64,000 nucleotides of DNA from RGIG7213 sp045544195 (GTDB lineage Bacteria > Bacillota > Clostridia > Oscillospirales > CAG-272). The stretch spans positions 1-64,000 of the forward strand of contig JAZPYO010000024.1 of assembly GCA_045544195.1 (NCBI GenBank), in the 5' to 3' direction. Made by a program: the position numbers and the translations under genes. Of the stretch, positions 25,536 to 34,548 are shown one piece after another. Below the pieces are notes generated by a model. That model worked only from the letters and a program-made list of their open reading frames with translations, ran no database searches and had not been told where the DNA came from. Position 1 is the stretch's first letter. The number at the start of each line of letters is the position of its first letter.

Positions 25536-25960
25536 ATATAGATTCCATCAATAACGGTTATGTGCTTGACCACATCAAAGCAGGTAATGCTATAAAAATA
25601 TACAACTATCTTAAGCTCGATACGCAGGACTGCTGTATTGCTATGATACGTAATGTGAAAAGCAGTAAAATGGGCAAAAAGGACATTATCAAGATCGACT
25701 CGCTTATTGATATTGATCTTGAAGTGCTTGGATATATCGACCCGGATATAACGATCAACGTAGTTAAGGACGGAGAGATAGTTGACAAAAAGCATATACG
25801 CATTCCGCAGATGCTCACAAATGTTCTTCACTGCAAAAATCCCCGTTGTATAACGAACGCTGAGGATACTCTTGACCACGTTTTCAAGCTGACTGACGAA
25901 GCTAACAGAACGTACAGATGCATCTATTGCGAAATGAAAGCGAAAAATTCAAAAATCTGA
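25532..25960 (+). CDS. pyrI: Aspartate carbamoyltransferase regulatory subunit
   Basis: 142-residue zinc-containing regulatory chain that binds nucleotide effectors and assembles with PyrB. The four zinc Cys are intact: C101, C106, C130, C133. N-terminal allosteric domain about 1-97. Translation starts in the ATGA overlap with pyrB, helped by a GGAGGTG site at its end. A pyrBI pair implies an enteric-like allosteric dodecamer. Confidence 0.96.
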   Translation: MNIDSINNGYVLDHIKAGNAIKIYNYLKLDTQDCCIAMIRNVKSSKMGKKDIIKIDSLIDIDLEVLGYIDPDITINVVKDGEIVDKKHIRIPQMLTNVLHCKNPRCITNAEDTLDHVFKLTDEANRTYRCIYCEMKAKNSKI

Positions 25961-26028
25961 ATATTATACGATCAAAATAAATAATATATGAGGGAGGATA
26001 CTCCCAAAACATATATTTGGAGAAGAAT

Positions 26029-26601
26029 ATGGCAAAGGTAACCTGGAAGGGCTCGACTCTTCTTGCGCCTGTACCGCCTGTGATGGTTTCGTGCGGTACA
26101 ATGGAAAAATCAAATATTATAACGGTTGCGTGGTGCGGAATACTGTCCTCAACGCCTGCAAGGACATACGTTTCCATAAGGCCCGAAAGACATTCGTATA
26201 GCATCATAAAGGAAACAAAACAGCTTGTTATCAACCTTACGACGACTGAAACGGTGTATGCGTGCGATTGGTGCGGTATACGCTCAGGGCGTGACGTTGA
26301 CAAGTTTGAAAAAATGCATCTGACAAAAGCTCCTGCATCTGAGGTATCTGCCCCGATGATCAAGGAATGCCCGTTAAATCTTGAATGTGTCGTAACTGAT
26401 ATATTACCTATGGGCTCACACGACGTATTCGTTTGCGATATAGTTGCTGTGAACGTTGAAGAGGAGCTTCTTGATGAAAACGGAAAGCTCCACCTTGAAC
26501 GGTGCGGCCTTGTCGGATACAGTCACGGTCAGTATTTCAAGCTCGGAAAGGCACTTGGTAATTTCGGCTTTTCCCACGCAAAAAAGAAAAAGAAAAAATA
26601 A
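26029..26601 (+). CDS. Flavin reductase-like FMN-binding protein
   Basis: 190 residues of the flavin reductase/FMN-binding split-barrel family (VPPVMVSCG, NIITVAWCGILSS, RPERHSY). Start at ATG 26029, because the GGAGAAG at 26019-26025 is its ribosome site; a TTG at 26017 would overlap that site. A small GGGAG-GATA-CTCCC hairpin lies at 25992-26005, before the gene. The C-terminus ends in a run of Lys. Members reduce FMN or bind it for electron transfer; the partner is unknown. Confidence 0.85.
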   Translation: MAKVTWKGSTLLAPVPPVMVSCGTMEKSNIITVAWCGILSSTPARTYVSIRPERHSYSIIKETKQLVINLTTTETVYACDWCGIRSGRDVDKFEKMHLTKAPASEVSAPMIKECPLNLECVVTDILPMGSHDVFVCDIVAVNVEEELLDENGKLHLERCGLVGYSHGQYFKLGKALGNFGFSHAKKKKKK

Positions 26602-26602
26602 G

Positions 26603-26642
26603 AATTACGGTATCTTACTCTTTACGAGGAGATACCGTAATT
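26603..26642. terminator. Bidirectional terminator
   Basis: Perfect 13-bp inverted repeat (26603-26615 with 26630-26642) between the convergent genes ending at 26601 and 26648. Confidence 0.7.
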
Positions 26643-26647
26643 TACAT

Positions 26648-27280
26648 TTATTTCAGATATGCCACGCAGCGCTTGATGTTGATGCCTTGCTTTGAAAAGT
26701 TTGCTTCATATTCGGTCATAACGTTGTCGTTTGCGTAAGGCTCGCTGTGAAGATCGTATGTAATATCGCATACCTCAAAGCCGTTCTGCGCAAATTCCTC
26801 AAGTGAAAATTCAAACAGACCGTCATTGTCGGTTTTCAGAACGATGCTGCCGTTTTCAGTAAGCAGATTTTTATATATCTCAAGGAACAGTGCGTGTGTC
26901 AAGCGTCTTTTTTTGTGTCCTGCCTTGGGCCACGGATCAGAAAAATTGAGATATATACGTTCAACGGAGTGAGGGGGAATATGCTCTGCCAGAGATTTTG
27001 CATCTGCACAAAGGATACGCACATTTGGCACCTTTAGTTCCTTTATCTTTTCAGCGCAGCACACCATAACATCTGTTATTTTTTCTACGGCAATGAAATT
27101 TATACAAGGATGCTTTTGCGCCATTCCCTTTATGAACGAGCCCTTTCCGCATCCGATCTCAATATGTACGGGCGCTGACTGTTCAAACACCTGCGAAAAA
27201 TCTGAAAACGATTCGGGTAAAAAGTATTCTTCGCACGCCAAAAGACGCTCAGCGCCGTGTTTTTTCTTCCTAACTCTCAT
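26648..27280 (-). CDS. trmB: tRNA (guanine-N7-)-methyltransferase
   Basis: Makes m7G46 in tRNA variable loops. 210 residues. SAM-binding EIGCGKGSF (41-49), the family motif DPWPKAGHKKRR with its catalytic/positioning residues, and the later KTDN motif are all present. Single-gene unit with its own terminator; promoter not identified in the 155-base gap upstream. Confidence 0.95.
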   Translation of the reverse strand: MRVRKKKHGAERLLACEEYFLPESFSDFSQVFEQSAPVHIEIGCGKGSFIKGMAQKHPCINFIAVEKITDVMVCCAEKIKELKVPNVRILCADAKSLAEHIPPHSVERIYLNFSDPWPKAGHKKRRLTHALFLEIYKNLLTENGSIVLKTDNDGLFEFSLEEFAQNGFEVCDITYDLHSEPYANDNVMTEYEANFSKQGINIKRCVAYLK

Positions 27281-27350
27281 AAAAATGGCCTTTCACGTTT
27301 AAATATTTTTTAAAAAGTTAAAAATTGTATATCATTTAATACAAAAATAA

Positions 27351-27359
27351 TGGTATAAT
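27351..27359 (+). promoter_or_regulatory. Extended -10 promoter of the DUF1700 operon
   Basis: TGGTATAAT: TATAAT at 27354-27359 with the TGn extension directly upstream; no good -35 at the usual spacing. It lies 76 bases before the TTG start at 27436. Confidence 0.55.
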
Positions 27360-27435
27360 CTACCCGTGTATTATATCACATTGAAATTAAAAAATCAATA
27401 ATTATTTCAATTATTGCCAAAAAGGAGGCTTTAAT

Positions 27436-28290
27436 TTGGATAAAGAGTTATTTTTAACATCTCTGTCACTTCGCTTGAGCGAGGGTGATATGCCAAAAGA
27501 TGAGATCAACAAAAGGATCAAATATTTTGATTCGCATTTGTCAAAACTAAGTAAAGAGGATTGCGAAAGGAAGATAGCTGAGCTTGGCGGCGACGCTGCC
27601 GTTGCCGAAAAACTGATATCCGATTACAGAAAAGCAATGGAAAACGGTGCTGAAAAGCCGTCGGAAACGTTTGATTCTTCAAGTGACAAGCTGCCAACGG
27701 AAAAAAATGAAGTAAAAAAATCAAGCGTTGCGGAATTGCTTGATGAGGATGATGTAAAGAAATCTCACTCGGATAATAAAAAGAAGACATCAGACAAAGC
27801 CAATTCAACCAGCCGCGCACCTTCAAAGGTTCAGGGGGCACAGGCTCATCAAGGCAGCCACAGACCTGTAAAAAAGAATCAGAATAACAAGTCGTTTATA
27901 ATAGGTATGGTAATTCTTTCACCCGTTATTCTCGCGTGTCTTCTGATAATTGCTGCTTTGCTTTTGTCACTGTTTGCCATAGTTGCATTCTCTGCCGTTG
28001 CCTGCGCTGTTCTGCTTGTGCTTATTGCGGCGGCGGGTACTGCATTTTCGCTTGTTTCGATAATCTACGGTATAACTCAGTTAGGCACTCTTGCTCCTGC
28101 GGGTATGTATGAGATCGGTATGGGTATCGTATGCGGCGGTATCACTATGCTGTCAGGTATCCTTCTTTACAACTTTATCATTCATCTCGTTCCGTTTTTA
28201 TTCAAAAAGCTCGTAGTACTTGTTAAGTTCGTTATTAAACAGCTTAAAAGACTTTACGAGTATCTGAAAGGGGTGTTTGCAAAGATATGA
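27436..28290 (+). CDS. DUF1700 (HAAS-type) membrane protein
   Basis: 284 residues. The start is TTG, seven bases after a clear AGGAGG. Residues 1-70 form the HAAS signalling-associated helical domain (LSLRLSEG, YFDSHLSKL, ELGGDAAVAEKLI), 71-150 is a charged, Ser/Lys-rich linker, then about three membrane segments (153-200 and 220-250) and a basic C-terminus. Such proteins are normally preceded by a PadR-type regulator, which is missing here. It overlaps the DUF4097 gene by four bases. Confidence 0.8.
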   Translation: MDKELFLTSLSLRLSEGDMPKDEINKRIKYFDSHLSKLSKEDCERKIAELGGDAAVAEKLISDYRKAMENGAEKPSETFDSSSDKLPTEKNEVKKSSVAELLDEDDVKKSHSDNKKKTSDKANSTSRAPSKVQGAQAHQGSHRPVKKNQNNKSFIIGMVILSPVILACLLIIAALLLSLFAIVAFSAVACAVLLVLIAAAGTAFSLVSIIYGITQLGTLAPAGMYEIGMGIVCGGITMLSGILLYNFIIHLVPFLFKKLVVLVKFVIKQLKRLYEYLKGVFAKI

Positions 28291-29213
28291 AGCCTATTTC
28301 AATAGTATTTCTCATTATTTCGGTAATACTCATAGCGGCAGGTCTTCTCACCTGCTCCGTTGCAAAGGCAAATGCAAGCTCTCAGGGTATTCAGCTTTAT
28401 GACGTCAAGGATGACAGAGGCGAAATAGAAAACACGTTTGATTTTTCAAACGAAAACGTAGGTAAGATCGAAATAAAGGTTGCTGACGCGGATGTTAAGA
28501 TAGTATGCGGTGCTGACAGCAACAAAATAGTTATAAACAACTTTTCATCAACAGGGTACGTATGCCAGGTGGAAAACAAGGCACTTGTTATGGAAACGGG
28601 CTTTAATGTTCTTTCGCTGACTGATCTTGCACAGGGCGAAATACGCTTCAAGGGCTTCAGATACTACATCAACGACTTCTTCAGCGGCGCAACTCTCGCT
28701 CCTAAAAGCGTTACGGTATACGTTTCAGATGCGTTTGACATAAAGGTAATAAGCGTATCGACAACTAACGGCGATGTTTCCGTTGAGGGTGCAAGCTACG
28801 ATGCGGACATTATGCTTTCAGTAGAAAACGGAAGTATTTCATTTAAGGATATCAAGACCAATTCGTCAGTTAAAGGTACGGTAAAGGGAAGCGGTGACAT
28901 TACGCTTGAAAATGTAAATGCGCACGTGTCTGAAATGGAGTGCGAGAATGGAACTGTCAAGGGAAGTCTTACAGCAGATGAGATCACCGTCAATGCTATG
29001 AGCGATGTTGAGCTCCTTTGTGGAAGCGATATGGAAAAATACAACTATGACCTTGTTGCTGCAAAAGGAAAAATTACGCTTACAGGCGTTGAACTGCAAA
29101 ATCCCCACAAAACCCACAATCCCAATCTTGCTAACAAGCTCGATATCGAGGTCCAGCAGGGCAATATAACCATTACGGCGAACGCTGCTTCGGGTACACA
29201 GCCAAATAATTGA
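28287..29213 (+). CDS. DUF4097 beta-strand-repeat protein
   Basis: 308 residues: N-terminal membrane anchor (5-25), then repeating short beta strands from about 50 to 300 (VEIKVADADVKIVCG, VSVEGASYDADIMLSVENG, GSGDITLENVNA), typical of the DUF4097 right-handed beta-helix family. Exported or membrane-tethered. It forms an operon with the DUF1700 gene; pairs of this kind are linked to envelope stress responses, an association known from family context rather than shown here. Confidence 0.8.
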   Translation: MKPISIVFLIISVILIAAGLLTCSVAKANASSQGIQLYDVKDDRGEIENTFDFSNENVGKIEIKVADADVKIVCGADSNKIVINNFSSTGYVCQVENKALVMETGFNVLSLTDLAQGEIRFKGFRYYINDFFSGATLAPKSVTVYVSDAFDIKVISVSTTNGDVSVEGASYDADIMLSVENGSISFKDIKTNSSVKGTVKGSGDITLENVNAHVSEMECENGTVKGSLTADEITVNAMSDVELLCGSDMEKYNYDLVAAKGKITLTGVELQNPHKTHNPNLANKLDIEVQQGNITITANAASGTQPNN

Positions 29214-29296
29214 AACACGAATAATTGATTGAAAAGTGTATATAATAATGTTGCGGCAACAATAACTGCTGCCGTGCATTATTTCTGAAAGGGATT

Positions 29297-29533
29297 TTGG
29301 ATAAAACAAGGATCAATACCGTGTTAGACAGAATAGCACTTATTCTCGTTATAATCGGCGCATTGAACTGGGGAAGCATCGGTGTATTCAACTTTGATAT
29401 AGTTGGTTGGATATTCGGCGGCCAGTCTGCCATAGTAAGCCGTATAATATTTTCAGTTGTTGCGCTGGCAGGTCTTTGGTGCATTTCGCTCTTGTTCAGA
29501 CGAAGCGATATGTTAGCTGAGGACAGAGATTAA
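29297..29533 (+). CDS. DUF378 small membrane protein
   Basis: 78 residues, two membrane segments (about 10-30 and 42-65) with the conserved LNWG and FNFDIVGWIFGG phrases of the DUF378 family. Two starts compete: TTG at 29297 (close to GAAAGGG) or GTG at 29321 (eight bases after AAGGA), which would remove eight residues. Function unknown. Confidence 0.8.
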   Translation: MDKTRINTVLDRIALILVIIGALNWGSIGVFNFDIVGWIFGGQSAIVSRIIFSVVALAGLWCISLLFRRSDMLAEDRD

Positions 29534-29544
29534 AATTAAACCTG

Positions 29545-29573
29545 AAAATTGCCGCGTAAGCGGCAATTTTGGT
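29545..29573 (+). terminator. Terminator after the DUF378 gene
   Basis: AAAATTGCCGC (29545-29555), GTAA tetraloop, perfect complement 29560-29570 ending in four T. It also rules out the in-frame TTG at 29549 as start of the next gene. Confidence 0.78.
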
Positions 29574-29587
29574 TTGGAGTACATATA

Positions 29588-30733
29588 ATGGAAAGAATAA
29601 AAGAATTGATAAATACGTGCGTACAAAACGGTACGCTTAAAAAGATCGTGCTGTCAAAGCCGAAAGCGGACGATGGCGGTAAGAAAATAAACAAATGCTC
29701 CTGCACGCTTGTAAAGATCAGATCGGACATTATGCTTCAGGTGCAAACTACATATGCAAACGGCGGAGCGAAGCACGAAAATATTTCGCAAAATCACGCA
29801 GCCGAATACGTGTGCGGATTGTTTGAAAGAATGTACGGTCAAATAAATATTGTTGATCTTGGCGGAAATGCTGAATCACGCTACACGAAAAGCGGAAAGC
29901 TCCTGTTTTATTCAAAAATCAAGGAAACGTGCGAAAGGGTAAACGTGACAGGGCAAAACCGAGCTAAAGATTATATCCTTTCAAATGACCAAAGATACGA
30001 TTTTCTTGTTGCCCTCGGAATACAGGACGAAAGCGGCAGGATAAAGGATAAAAAGCAAAGCAAATTCAGACAGATAAATAAATTTCTTGAGATTATAAGC
30101 ACAGTTACAAAGCATTTGCCGAATGATGATATAGTAATATGGGATCTGTGCTGCGGAAAAAGCTATCTGTCATTTGCAGCGTATTATTATTTTAACTATA
30201 TACTCAACAGGCGTACTGTTATCTACGGTGTTGATCTTAAAAAGGATGTTATTGAATATTGCGATGCGTTAAGCAAGCAACTGCATTATGACGGACTTAT
30301 ATTTTTACACGGTGATATAAATAAAACGCCGCTTCCGGAAAAGCCCGATATGGTAATGTCACTTCACGCATGCGACATTGCAACGGATATAGTGCTTAAT
30401 AACGCGGTCAGCAATTCCGCAGGCGTGATACTTTCAACGCCCTGCTGTCAGCACGAGCTTGCAGAACGGATAAAGAGCGACAAGCTCGATTTCATTCTCG
30501 ATTATCCGATACTGAAGCAAAAGCTCGCCGCGCTTGTTACCGATGCAATACGGTGTAAGGCTTTGAGTGAGTTGGGCTATGACGTGACGTGCCTTGAGTT
30601 TATCGACCCTGAGGAAACACCGAAAAATACTATGATAAAGGCGATAAAGGTGTCAAGCTCATCAAATGGGGCGGGGTATAAGGCTCTTTGCGATGAATTT
30701 AACGCAGAACGCCATTTTGATAATTTGTTTTAA
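29588..30733 (+). CDS. SAM-dependent methyltransferase (Methyltransf_32-like)
   Basis: 381 residues from the ATG at 29588, with GGAG at 29576-29579. N-terminal domain about 1-150 with a basic, possibly RNA-binding character; C-terminal class I methyltransferase about 175-320 with WDLCCGKSYLS motif I, YGVDLKKDVIEYC, HACDIATD and STPCCQHEL. The latter two are typical of the family containing eukaryotic GSTCD and its bacterial relatives. Substrate unknown; tRNA or rRNA is a guess based on the family. Confidence 0.75.
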   Translation: MERIKELINTCVQNGTLKKIVLSKPKADDGGKKINKCSCTLVKIRSDIMLQVQTTYANGGAKHENISQNHAAEYVCGLFERMYGQINIVDLGGNAESRYTKSGKLLFYSKIKETCERVNVTGQNRAKDYILSNDQRYDFLVALGIQDESGRIKDKKQSKFRQINKFLEIISTVTKHLPNDDIVIWDLCCGKSYLSFAAYYYFNYILNRRTVIYGVDLKKDVIEYCDALSKQLHYDGLIFLHGDINKTPLPEKPDMVMSLHACDIATDIVLNNAVSNSAGVILSTPCCQHELAERIKSDKLDFILDYPILKQKLAALVTDAIRCKALSELGYDVTCLEFIDPEETPKNTMIKAIKVSSSSNGAGYKALCDEFNAERHFDNLF

Positions 30734-30741
30734 AATGAACG

Positions 30742-30772
30742 AACGGCAGATGCTTTAAGCATCTGCCGTTTT
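30742..30772. terminator. Bidirectional terminator
   Basis: AACGGCAGATGC (30742-30753) with perfect complement 30759-30770 around TTTAA, flanked by T, between convergent genes ending at 30733 and 30775. Confidence 0.82.
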
Positions 30773-30774
30773 GA

Positions 30775-32310
30775 TTATTTGTATATTGTGTCTATATATT
30801 CGCTTTTATATTCGACGTCAAGCTCATCAAGACGGTTTTTAGCATAATCCGAGAGCTTTTCGCCTCTTAAAGTGCCGTCTATCATATACTCATAATAAAT
30901 CTCACCGTATGATGAAACGAATGTTATAAAGTATCCGCAAACAACTCCGTAGCTTGTATAATCAACGTAGCCGCAGTCATAAAGCTGACGCCCATCCTCG
31001 AAGAACCAGCTTACCATATTCTGAGGAAATGCAAGGCTTGAGGGCAAGAGGTTTTCAACAAGGCCGCCCGTTTTGTTTGTTACCGTATCGTCCGAATGCT
31101 TTTCAACAAGCTGCTTAAATAAAGCGTCCTTATCGTCTGCATTTTCGATCTGCTGTACTATATCCTTAGCGAGTGTCTCAGCAGTAGATGCGGTATATTT
31201 TTCAAGAGAAAGGTCTATATAGATGTATCTGATATTCGGTATCTTCCAGTCCATTTTATACGGAGCTTTGACAACCTGAATGACCTTGATCCTTCCCTGA
31301 GAATCTGTCAGCTTCGTGATCTCTCCGTTTGATCTTCCCTCTGTAAACAGCCATTTTGAAACTTCTGTCGTTACGTTTTCACCGTAGTAGTTCTGGGTGT
31401 AATATTCAGAACGCTCAACAAGATAGCTTTCATCAAACTGCTTGTATTCTTTTTCGGAAAGATCGGGATATACAAGCCTGTATGCCTCAGAAAACGTCTT
31501 TCCGAGATTGATATGCTCAATAAATGCATCAGCCTCGGCGGAAGCCTTTTCCTTTGCCTTCTTTTCTTCTTCTTCAGTACTTGTAGCGTCATATTCGGGC
31601 GTTATAATAAGAATGTTGTAATCTGCGGCGGTGTAAAGGTCCTTATGATCATTGAAATACTTTTCGATCTCATCACTGCCTATTTCAAATCCGTCATATA
31701 ACTGCTGGGAATACTTTGTTGCAAGCTGGAATATATAATACGTTTCCTTCATGATCTCAACTGTTACGTCAGGTCCCATCATTTTAAAGGATTCCATATA
31801 TTCCGAAAAAGTCAGATCATAGCTTTTTGCCTCTTCCTCAAGCTGTGCTATGTTGCTGTCTACCTCTGCCTTTTCTTCATCCGTCAAGGATATGCCGTTC
31901 TGCTTTGCGGCTGAAGCAAATGCAAGATAATATCCAAGCTCTTTTTTGGCTTCGCTCAGAAAATAATCGTACCACGTTTCATGATCGGTGTATCCCTCTG
32001 TCTTTGGTATCTGATCGTGAAGGGGAACATATGGATCAAAAAATGAATCGATATTTTCATAATTGGTGCTGTAAAAGCTCGAATAAGCATTTGCAAAGAA
32101 ATATCTTAGCGCAAATACGGGAACGTCTATACCGCTGACATTTGTGATAATTTCGCCGGGAGAAGCAAGGATCATATCATCGTGCGGATACACGATCTTT
32201 TCCTGTGTATCTGCTGAAGCTGTATCGGTGCTGTCCTGTATATCGTTCATACAGGAAACGGATGAAATACACAAAAGCACGGCAAGAGCTGCTGTAATTA
32301 TTTTTTTCAT
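30775..32310 (-). CDS. PrsA/SurA-like foldase lipoprotein
   Basis: 511 residues from the ATG at 32310 (AAGGAAAA upstream). The upstream in-frame ATG at 32373 lies inside the promoter. Signal with lipobox SVSC, C20 lipidated. A SurA_N-like helical region about 60-260 is followed by a degenerate parvulin-like segment about 370-460 (AKDIVQQIENADDKDALFKQLVEKHSDD split by Gly-rich NKTGG) in which the classical peptidyl-prolyl isomerase residues are not obvious. Likely an extracytoplasmic chaperone helping the many secreted proteins fold. Monocistronic with its own promoter. Confidence 0.72.
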   Translation of the reverse strand: MKKIITAALAVLLCISSVSCMNDIQDSTDTASADTQEKIVYPHDDMILASPGEIITNVSGIDVPVFALRYFFANAYSSFYSTNYENIDSFFDPYVPLHDQIPKTEGYTDHETWYDYFLSEAKKELGYYLAFASAAKQNGISLTDEEKAEVDSNIAQLEEEAKSYDLTFSEYMESFKMMGPDVTVEIMKETYYIFQLATKYSQQLYDGFEIGSDEIEKYFNDHKDLYTAADYNILIITPEYDATSTEEEEKKAKEKASAEADAFIEHINLGKTFSEAYRLVYPDLSEKEYKQFDESYLVERSEYYTQNYYGENVTTEVSKWLFTEGRSNGEITKLTDSQGRIKVIQVVKAPYKMDWKIPNIRYIYIDLSLEKYTASTAETLAKDIVQQIENADDKDALFKQLVEKHSDDTVTNKTGGLVENLLPSSLAFPQNMVSWFFEDGRQLYDCGYVDYTSYGVVCGYFITFVSSYGEIYYEYMIDGTLRGEKLSDYAKNRLDELDVEYKSEYIDTIYK

Positions 32311-32344
32311 ATAATTTTCCTTACTGATAGTTGGTTTTATACAC

Positions 32345-32373
32345 ATTGTATCATAATAGCAGCTTTTAAACAA
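32345..32373 (-). promoter_or_regulatory. Sigma-A promoter of the foldase gene
   Basis: Minus strand: TTGTTT (32373-32368), 17 bases, TACAAT (32350-32345), 35 bases before the ATG at 32310. Confidence 0.65.
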
Positions 32374-32412
32374 CTGTAATATGAAACGGCTTTGTAAAAA
32401 AGTTATTATGCT

Positions 32413-33360
32413 TTACACAAAAAGTCTGTTTATTATGTTCAGCACAAGCGGTACTGTAAGCACGGACAGAATAGTAGATATTCCGGTGAGTTTTGCGCCG
32501 AATTCAGGCGCTATACCGTACTTTTCTGCATACATTACCGTATTTGATGCACAGGGGAGAGCTGTCATAATACCGACGAAATATACATAAAAGCTGTCAA
32601 CACCGAATAGCGAAACGATGAACGATGCACAAAGCGGTATTAAAATCAGCTTAATGATGAGCAAAATATATATTTTCCAATCGGAAAATACCTTTTTGAA
32701 CGGTATTGTTGCGATAACTCCGCCGATTATGAACATAGAGCAGGGAATAGTTATATCGCCTACCATTTTAAATGCATCTGTTACGACCGTCGGCAGTTGC
32801 CACGGGAGCATATACAGAATTATGCCCAAAATGCACGGCACCGTACCGTAGTTGAGTATCATATTCAGCGGCTTTACCTTTACCGTTTCGGAGTTTTTTG
32901 ATATAAGGTAAACGCCGTACGTCCATACAACAGTATTGAAGGCTATTATGTAAAACGAACCGTAGAAGGCACCCATTTCATCGCCGAAAAGTGCCTTAAG
33001 CACCGGAAAGCCCATAAAGCCCGTATTAGCAAATACAAGGGCAAATTCGCCTATGCCTTGCTGTGCCTTGTCCTTTATCATTCTCGTTGAAGCAAATGCA
33101 ACGAGTGCTGAAAAAACGTATATACCAAAGCCGACAAGGATTATAAGCAAGCCGTCCTTCAACTTGCTTATGCTTTTGTCCTGCGTGCCGAGCAGACCGC
33201 CAAGGACAAGAAACGGAGTGCCGACGCATACGACGAAGTTTGATAGCTTTTTGGAAAAATCTCTGTCCATAAAGCCAAGCTTGTATGCACCGAATCCGAC
33301 TACCATAATTATAAACAGCTTAATTACTGTGTTCAAAAGCTCTGCTGTATTCAGTTCCAT
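32413..33360 (-). CDS. AEC (auxin efflux carrier) family transporter
   Basis: 315-residue integral membrane protein with about ten hydrophobic segments; VCVGTPFLVLGGL, NTGFMGFPVLKALFG and LPCASNTVMYAEKYG are typical of the AEC/permease family, whose bacterial members carry malate, malonate or other small organic anions. Start ATG overlaps the uracil-DNA glycosylase stop by one base (TAATG). Substrate cannot be told. Confidence 0.88.
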   Translation of the reverse strand: MELNTAELLNTVIKLFIIMVVGFGAYKLGFMDRDFSKKLSNFVVCVGTPFLVLGGLLGTQDKSISKLKDGLLIILVGFGIYVFSALVAFASTRMIKDKAQQGIGEFALVFANTGFMGFPVLKALFGDEMGAFYGSFYIIAFNTVVWTYGVYLISKNSETVKVKPLNMILNYGTVPCILGIILYMLPWQLPTVVTDAFKMVGDITIPCSMFIIGGVIATIPFKKVFSDWKIYILLIIKLILIPLCASFIVSLFGVDSFYVYFVGIMTALPCASNTVMYAEKYGIAPEFGAKLTGISTILSVLTVPLVLNIINRLFV

Positions 33361-33920
33361 TATATTTTCAAGCCGTGCTTTACGGCGTACTCCTTGATTT
33401 TTTCCATATCTTTAAGCATATCGTCCTTTTTCTTCGGATCGCGCAGAAGCGCCGACGGATGATATACCGCCGTCATAACGTACCTGCCCTTTTTGACAAA
33501 TGTGCCATGCTCTGATGTGATCTTATAATCGGGCTTGATTATCCTCAACGCCGATATTCTGCCAAGACATACGATCAGCTTAGGGTCAATGATCCTTACC
33601 TGCTCACGCAGATACTGTATGCAGGCATCCTGCTCGTCGCTCTGCGGATCTCGGTTTTTCGGCGGTCTGCATTTTAAAATGTTGGCAATATATACGTTTG
33701 CGCGGCTAATGCCGAGGTATTCAAGGTATTTGTCAAAAAGCTGTCCTGCTCTTCCGACAAAGGGAACACCCGTAAGATCCTCGTTTTCACCGGGTGCTTC
33801 GCCTATGAACATAATGTCGGCATCCTGTGCGCCAACACCGAATACGGTGTTGGTTTTTGTTTTGCAAAGCGGACATTTTTGGCATTTTTCGCAAATTTCC
33901 TGTAATTCTTTAAGCTCCAT
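33360..33920 (-). CDS. Family 4 uracil-DNA glycosylase
   Basis: 186-residue iron-sulfur uracil-DNA glycosylase that removes uracil arising from cytosine deamination. The cluster ligands fit the family spacing: C16-x2-C19 and C84-x15-C100. Active-site GEAPGENED (40-48) and the HPSALLRDP motif near the C-terminus are intact. It starts only three bases after the mecA-like stop and has no strong ribosome site, so translation is probably coupled. Confidence 0.93.
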   Translation of the reverse strand: MELKELQEICEKCQKCPLCKTKTNTVFGVGAQDADIMFIGEAPGENEDLTGVPFVGRAGQLFDKYLEYLGISRANVYIANILKCRPPKNRDPQSDEQDACIQYLREQVRIIDPKLIVCLGRISALRIIKPDYKITSEHGTFVKKGRYVMTAVYHPSALLRDPKKKDDMLKDMEKIKEYAVKHGLKI

Positions 33921-33923
33921 AAT

Positions 33924-34484
33924 CTAATAAAAAACGCTGAGAACCCCTGCGGCAGTATCCTTTCTCCAAGCAATGCATTTTTCTGTTATATACGATACGG
34001 TGCTGCTTTTCCGTTGCAGCTCGTGATCTGAATATTCGCCTATAACGCTTAACGGATAAACGTCTGAGCAAAACCCGTAAGCACCTATATAAATAAGCAG
34101 ATAATACCTGGTTACCCCGTTTAATATTTCGTAGTAAACGGATGTTCGGCATTCGTGCTGTGAAGTGCTTATATATCTGCATGCGCCGAGCAACTGTGAA
34201 AGACTGTCAAACGAAAAAATATAAGGCAGACTGTCATCATCTGAATATACGGCAGCTTTTTCGCACGTGACGTAAATATCCGCCCCGTTATCTGTTGTGT
34301 ACATTTTTACAGTGAGCTTGCCCGAGGTATCAAATCCTGTTTTTTTGTGTATCATCTCTAAAAACGGCTTCAGACTGCTTTGCTGCACAGATGAGCTGCT
34401 CAGATATTGTATGCCCGATTCGGACAATTCGCTGTTTGTCAGGGTCACTTTTATCTTGTTTTCGGAAATAAGATAGAATTCCAT
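33924..34484 (-). CDS. mecA: MecA-like adaptor protein
   Basis: 186 residues from the ATG at 34484, preceded by AAGGGGA. MEFYLISENKIKVTLTNSEL matches the typical MecA N-terminus, which binds targets; the C-terminal domain (about 95-186) would engage ClpC. In Bacillus MecA delivers substrates such as ComK for ClpCP degradation. Moderately divergent from characterised members. First gene of mecA-udg-AEC order; its promoter sits inside an inverted repeat. Confidence 0.8.
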   Translation of the reverse strand: MEFYLISENKIKVTLTNSELSESGIQYLSSSSVQQSSLKPFLEMIHKKTGFDTSGKLTVKMYTTDNGADIYVTCEKAAVYSDDDSLPYIFSFDSLSQLLGACRYISTSQHECRTSVYYEILNGVTRYYLLIYIGAYGFCSDVYPLSVIGEYSDHELQRKSSTVSYITEKCIAWRKDTAAGVLSVFY

Positions 34485-34489
34485 TATAT

Positions 34490-34538
34490 TTCCCCTTACG
34501 ATCATTATATCTGACAATATTATAATCGGTAAGGGGAA
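34490..34538 (-). promoter_or_regulatory. mecA promoter enclosed by a 13-bp inverted repeat
   Basis: Minus strand: TTACCG (34532-34527), 17 bases, TATAAT (34509-34504). An inverted repeat, TTCCCCTTACGAT at 34490-34502 and its complement with one extra G at 34525-34538, has one arm over the -35 and the other over the transcript start and the Shine-Dalgarno site. The leader would be only about 13 bases. Confidence 0.6.
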
Positions 34539-34548
34539 TTTCGGTTAC

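Noticed and set aside
29549..29587. Upstream TTG start for the methyltransferase gene
   Set aside because: The codons lie in a terminator hairpin; ATG 29588 has GGAG at the right distance.
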